Shown in pieces: positions 39,500 through 41,212 of a DNA stretch of 41,212 bases (positions are counted from its first letter, which is position 1; each line of letters starts with the position of its first letter). The DNA is from Bacteroides sp. SM23_62_1 (GTDB lineage Bacteria; Bacteroidota; Bacteroidia; Bacteroidales; SM23-62). The position numbers and the translations under genes are program-made. The notes beneath the pieces were generated by a model. The model saw nothing but the letters and a program-made list of their open reading frames with translations, searched no databases and was not told where the DNA came from. The stretch covers positions 1-41,212 of the forward strand of contig LJUQ01000009.1 in assembly GCA_001304505.1 (NCBI GenBank), given 5' to 3'.

Positions 39500-41212
39500 A
39501 TGAAAAGTTTTTCCATGATCCTATGTGGACTGCTCTTATCAGCGAGCATTTGTGCCGAAAAACAAGAAATTCTATTTCAGCTTATATTAACTCCGCTGAG
39601 CTCAAAAGGAATTCAAATTGATTCGACAAAGCTGATCCTTCTTAATAGTGATAGTATTCCTGTTGACCAATTCATAACCAATAAGGATACTATCTTTTAT
39701 CTTTTTGACAGCCTGAATGAAGGAAAATACTTTTTAACTGTACAGTTGTATCAGCAGGATTATATCCTTATCGAAAGCCTGAGCAGTGGTTATCTTCACG
39801 GGATTTCAACAAGAGAAATCCGGGGTAGTGTTTTCATTGAATGTGCCTATCCTGTATTGCATGTGAATTGGAATCCGGGAATTTCATTTGACGGGAATGA
39901 TTTTTATGATTATGCAATTGAGCCTGATTCAAATTTCCTGAGGTGTTATTATCTGGATAGCCTGGATTCTCTTTCAACTGCATTCCTTGATTCCGGAATG
40001 CACTATTACCAGGAATATCCTGTACACTGGGAACTGCTTGATTCTAACCTGATTCCAATCATCCATTATTCCTTTGGTGATTACCGGAATCCTGTAACTA
40101 CCTGTCACACGGCATTTGCTTTTTATGATGAATTGTCCAAAAACAACGACTCTATAAACTATGCAGGATTTATCAATAATGCCAATTGGTTATTGGATAA
40201 TTGCGATTCAAATTATTATTTGCACTACGAATTTAACTTTACTCATGGTGGTGAAGTGCTTCCTGCCGGATGGGTATCTGGCATGGCTCAGGGCCTCGCC
40301 CTTGCTGTTCTGTCAATGGCCTGTGATTTAACCGGTGAACAAAAATACCTGGATGGAGCTGATGGGATTTTTACCACAATGTACAAAAATTCAGGAAATT
40401 ATTGGTGCATTGGTGTGGATGAGAAGGATTATTACTGGTTGGAAGAATATCCTTGTTCAAGATTCTGCCATGTATTTAATGGCATGGTTTCCGGATTGTG
40501 GGGTTTATGGTGCTATTATACCATTACCGGGGATCATTTTGCAGGCATAATGCTTGAAGCCGGAATTAAATCCGTGGTTGATAATTACCCGCAATGGAAT
40601 TGTCCTAACCAGGATCTTTCATACTATTGCCTGCATTATAATAAAAACATAAATTATCACAACAAACATATCCTTCAGTTAAGATATTTTGGGGATTATT
40701 TTGGTATAGCGGAGTTCCATCAGGCAGCTGATTGTTTTTCCAATAAATATTTCGCGGCCTATCCACGATCCCTGACCCTCTCCCCTGAAGAGGACACCGC
40801 TGAACTTAAGTTATTTTCAACATTAAGTTGGAACGTGAATGCTGATCATGAGTGGCTGAGTGTTCAGGGTATTGGTAACGAACTGGATGTGTTATGCAAT
40901 GAGAATCCTTCCTATCAATGCAGAACCGCAAATATCTCCTTCACCGGATCTGGCGATAATGTTTTGCAGGTAATACCTGTAAAGCAACATCCGGTCAGAA
41001 GCTATTCGTTAGCAGATATGAAGATCATAAAAGTATCCCCTGATTCAGGACAGATCTGGTTCGAGGTTGATATTGACAACATGTGGACGGTTAAATGTGA
41101 TCATTATTGGATTAAGTCCAGTAAGGTTAATGATACGATGCTTCTCGTTAAATATATGGAAAATACATCATCCAGAAGAAGAACAGCGAACCTCGAAGTT
41201 TATATTAAGGAT
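39500..41212 (+). CDS. Glucuronyl C5-epimerase-like protein with two BACON domains (partial)
   Basis: One frame is open from the ATG at 39500 to the end of the window (571 codons, no stop), so the gene is cut. A signal peptide (about 1-19) and a beta-rich N-terminal part (20-125) come first. Residues about 190-420 fit the C-terminal catalytic domain of D-glucuronyl C5-epimerase: GGEVLPAGWVSGMAQGLALA (250-269), then LTGEQKYLDGA, EEYPCSRFCHVFNGMVSGLW (315-334), and a NYHNKHILQL segment (385-394). Residues about 425-495 and 508-570 are two BACON-type beta domains (LSPEEDTAELKLFSTLSWNV, WLSVQG; VSPDSGQIWFEVDIDNMWTV, WIKSS). It may modify or bind uronic-acid polymers outside the cell. A T9SS sorting domain may follow beyond the window. 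Confidence 0.78.
   Translation, partial: MKSFSMILCGLLLSASICAEKQEILFQLILTPLSSKGIQIDSTKLILLNSDSIPVDQFITNKDTIFYLFDSLNEGKYFLTVQLYQQDYILIESLSSGYLHGISTREIRGSVFIECAYPVLHVNWNPGISFDGNDFYDYAIEPDSNFLRCYYLDSLDSLSTAFLDSGMHYYQEYPVHWELLDSNLIPIIHYSFGDYRNPVTTCHTAFAFYDELSKNNDSINYAGFINNANWLLDNCDSNYYLHYEFNFTHGGEVLPAGWVSGMAQGLALAVLSMACDLTGEQKYLDGADGIFTTMYKNSGNYWCIGVDEKDYYWLEEYPCSRFCHVFNGMVSGLWGLWCYYTITGDHFAGIMLEAGIKSVVDNYPQWNCPNQDLSYYCLHYNKNINYHNKHILQLRYFGDYFGIAEFHQAADCFSNKYFAAYPRSLTLSPEEDTAELKLFSTLSWNVNADHEWLSVQGIGNELDVLCNENPSYQCRTANISFTGSGDNVLQVIPVKQHPVRSYSLADMKIIKVSPDSGQIWFEVDIDNMWTVKCDHYWIKSSKVNDTMLLVKYMENTSSRRRTANLEVYIKD

Noticed and set aside
1-41212. tRNA, rRNA or known riboswitch
   Set aside because: I looked for cloverleaf ends, T-loop words and well-known riboswitch cores in the spacers and saw none. 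A covariance-model scan (tRNAscan-SE, Infernal with Rfam) would be decisive.

Overview
The window is a piece of a Bacteroidota chromosome, most likely from a free-living, polymer-degrading member of the Bacteroidales/Marinilabiliales-like lineages. The evidence is a type IX secretion sorting domain on the DUF3160 protein, two BACON domains on the last gene, a DUF6340 protein, many lipoproteins, moderate AT-richness, few Shine-Dalgarno sites and one clear Bacteroidota-type promoter (TTTG / TAnnTTTG). I found no tRNA, rRNA, CRISPR array, phage module or intact transposase. The intergenic DNA is unusually full of short tandem and inverted repeats.

Layout. 1-808 is repeat-rich and gene-free. 809-2753 (minus) holds a lipoprotein ADP-ribosylglycohydrolase and an isoprenylcysteine methyltransferase-like protein. 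2754-3326 holds an 88-nt repeat and the remains of an AbrB-like gene. 3327-10995 (plus) runs DUF362, VOC, SIS, an intact two-lobed AbrB-like protein, a lipoprotein nitrilase-family amidase, a DPP IV-type peptidase and a DUF1801-like protein. 11309-15293 (minus) holds a membrane protein with its Xre-type regulator, a DUF4405 membrane protein and a radical SAM enzyme. 15448-21878 is mixed: a DoxX fusion, ThuA, AraC/GyrI, a HEAT-like protein, a small membrane protein and a paralogue of the HisRS/HisZ fold. 22100-24349 is a second DPP IV-type peptidase. 24350-24912 contains nested inverted repeats that look like one or two miniature mobile elements. 24913-26904 holds a methyltransferase and a DUF6340 protein. 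27200-41212 (plus) holds YfhO, a HAD hydrolase, GH3, a ferredoxin-type aldo/keto reductase homologue, a small lipoprotein, the T9SS-secreted DUF3160 protein and, cut by the window end, a glucuronyl C5-epimerase-like protein with two BACON domains.

How the genes fit together. Many products are exported: lipoproteins, twin-arginine signals and a T9SS cargo. They suit periplasmic or surface breakdown of glycans (GH3, the C5-epimerase-like protein, ThuA) and peptides (two DPP IV homologues, the amidase). Operons are short; the firmest are VOC-SIS, Xre-membrane protein, and the overlapping membrane protein/HisRS-like pair.

I saw no complete multi-gene system that I can call new. The best candidates for undescribed biology are the HisRS/HisZ-like protein at 20910-21878, the two-lobed AbrB-like protein with a decayed relative nearby, the aldo/keto reductase homologue that lost three of four catalytic positions but keeps two ferredoxin motifs, the DoxX fusion, and the intergenic element families.
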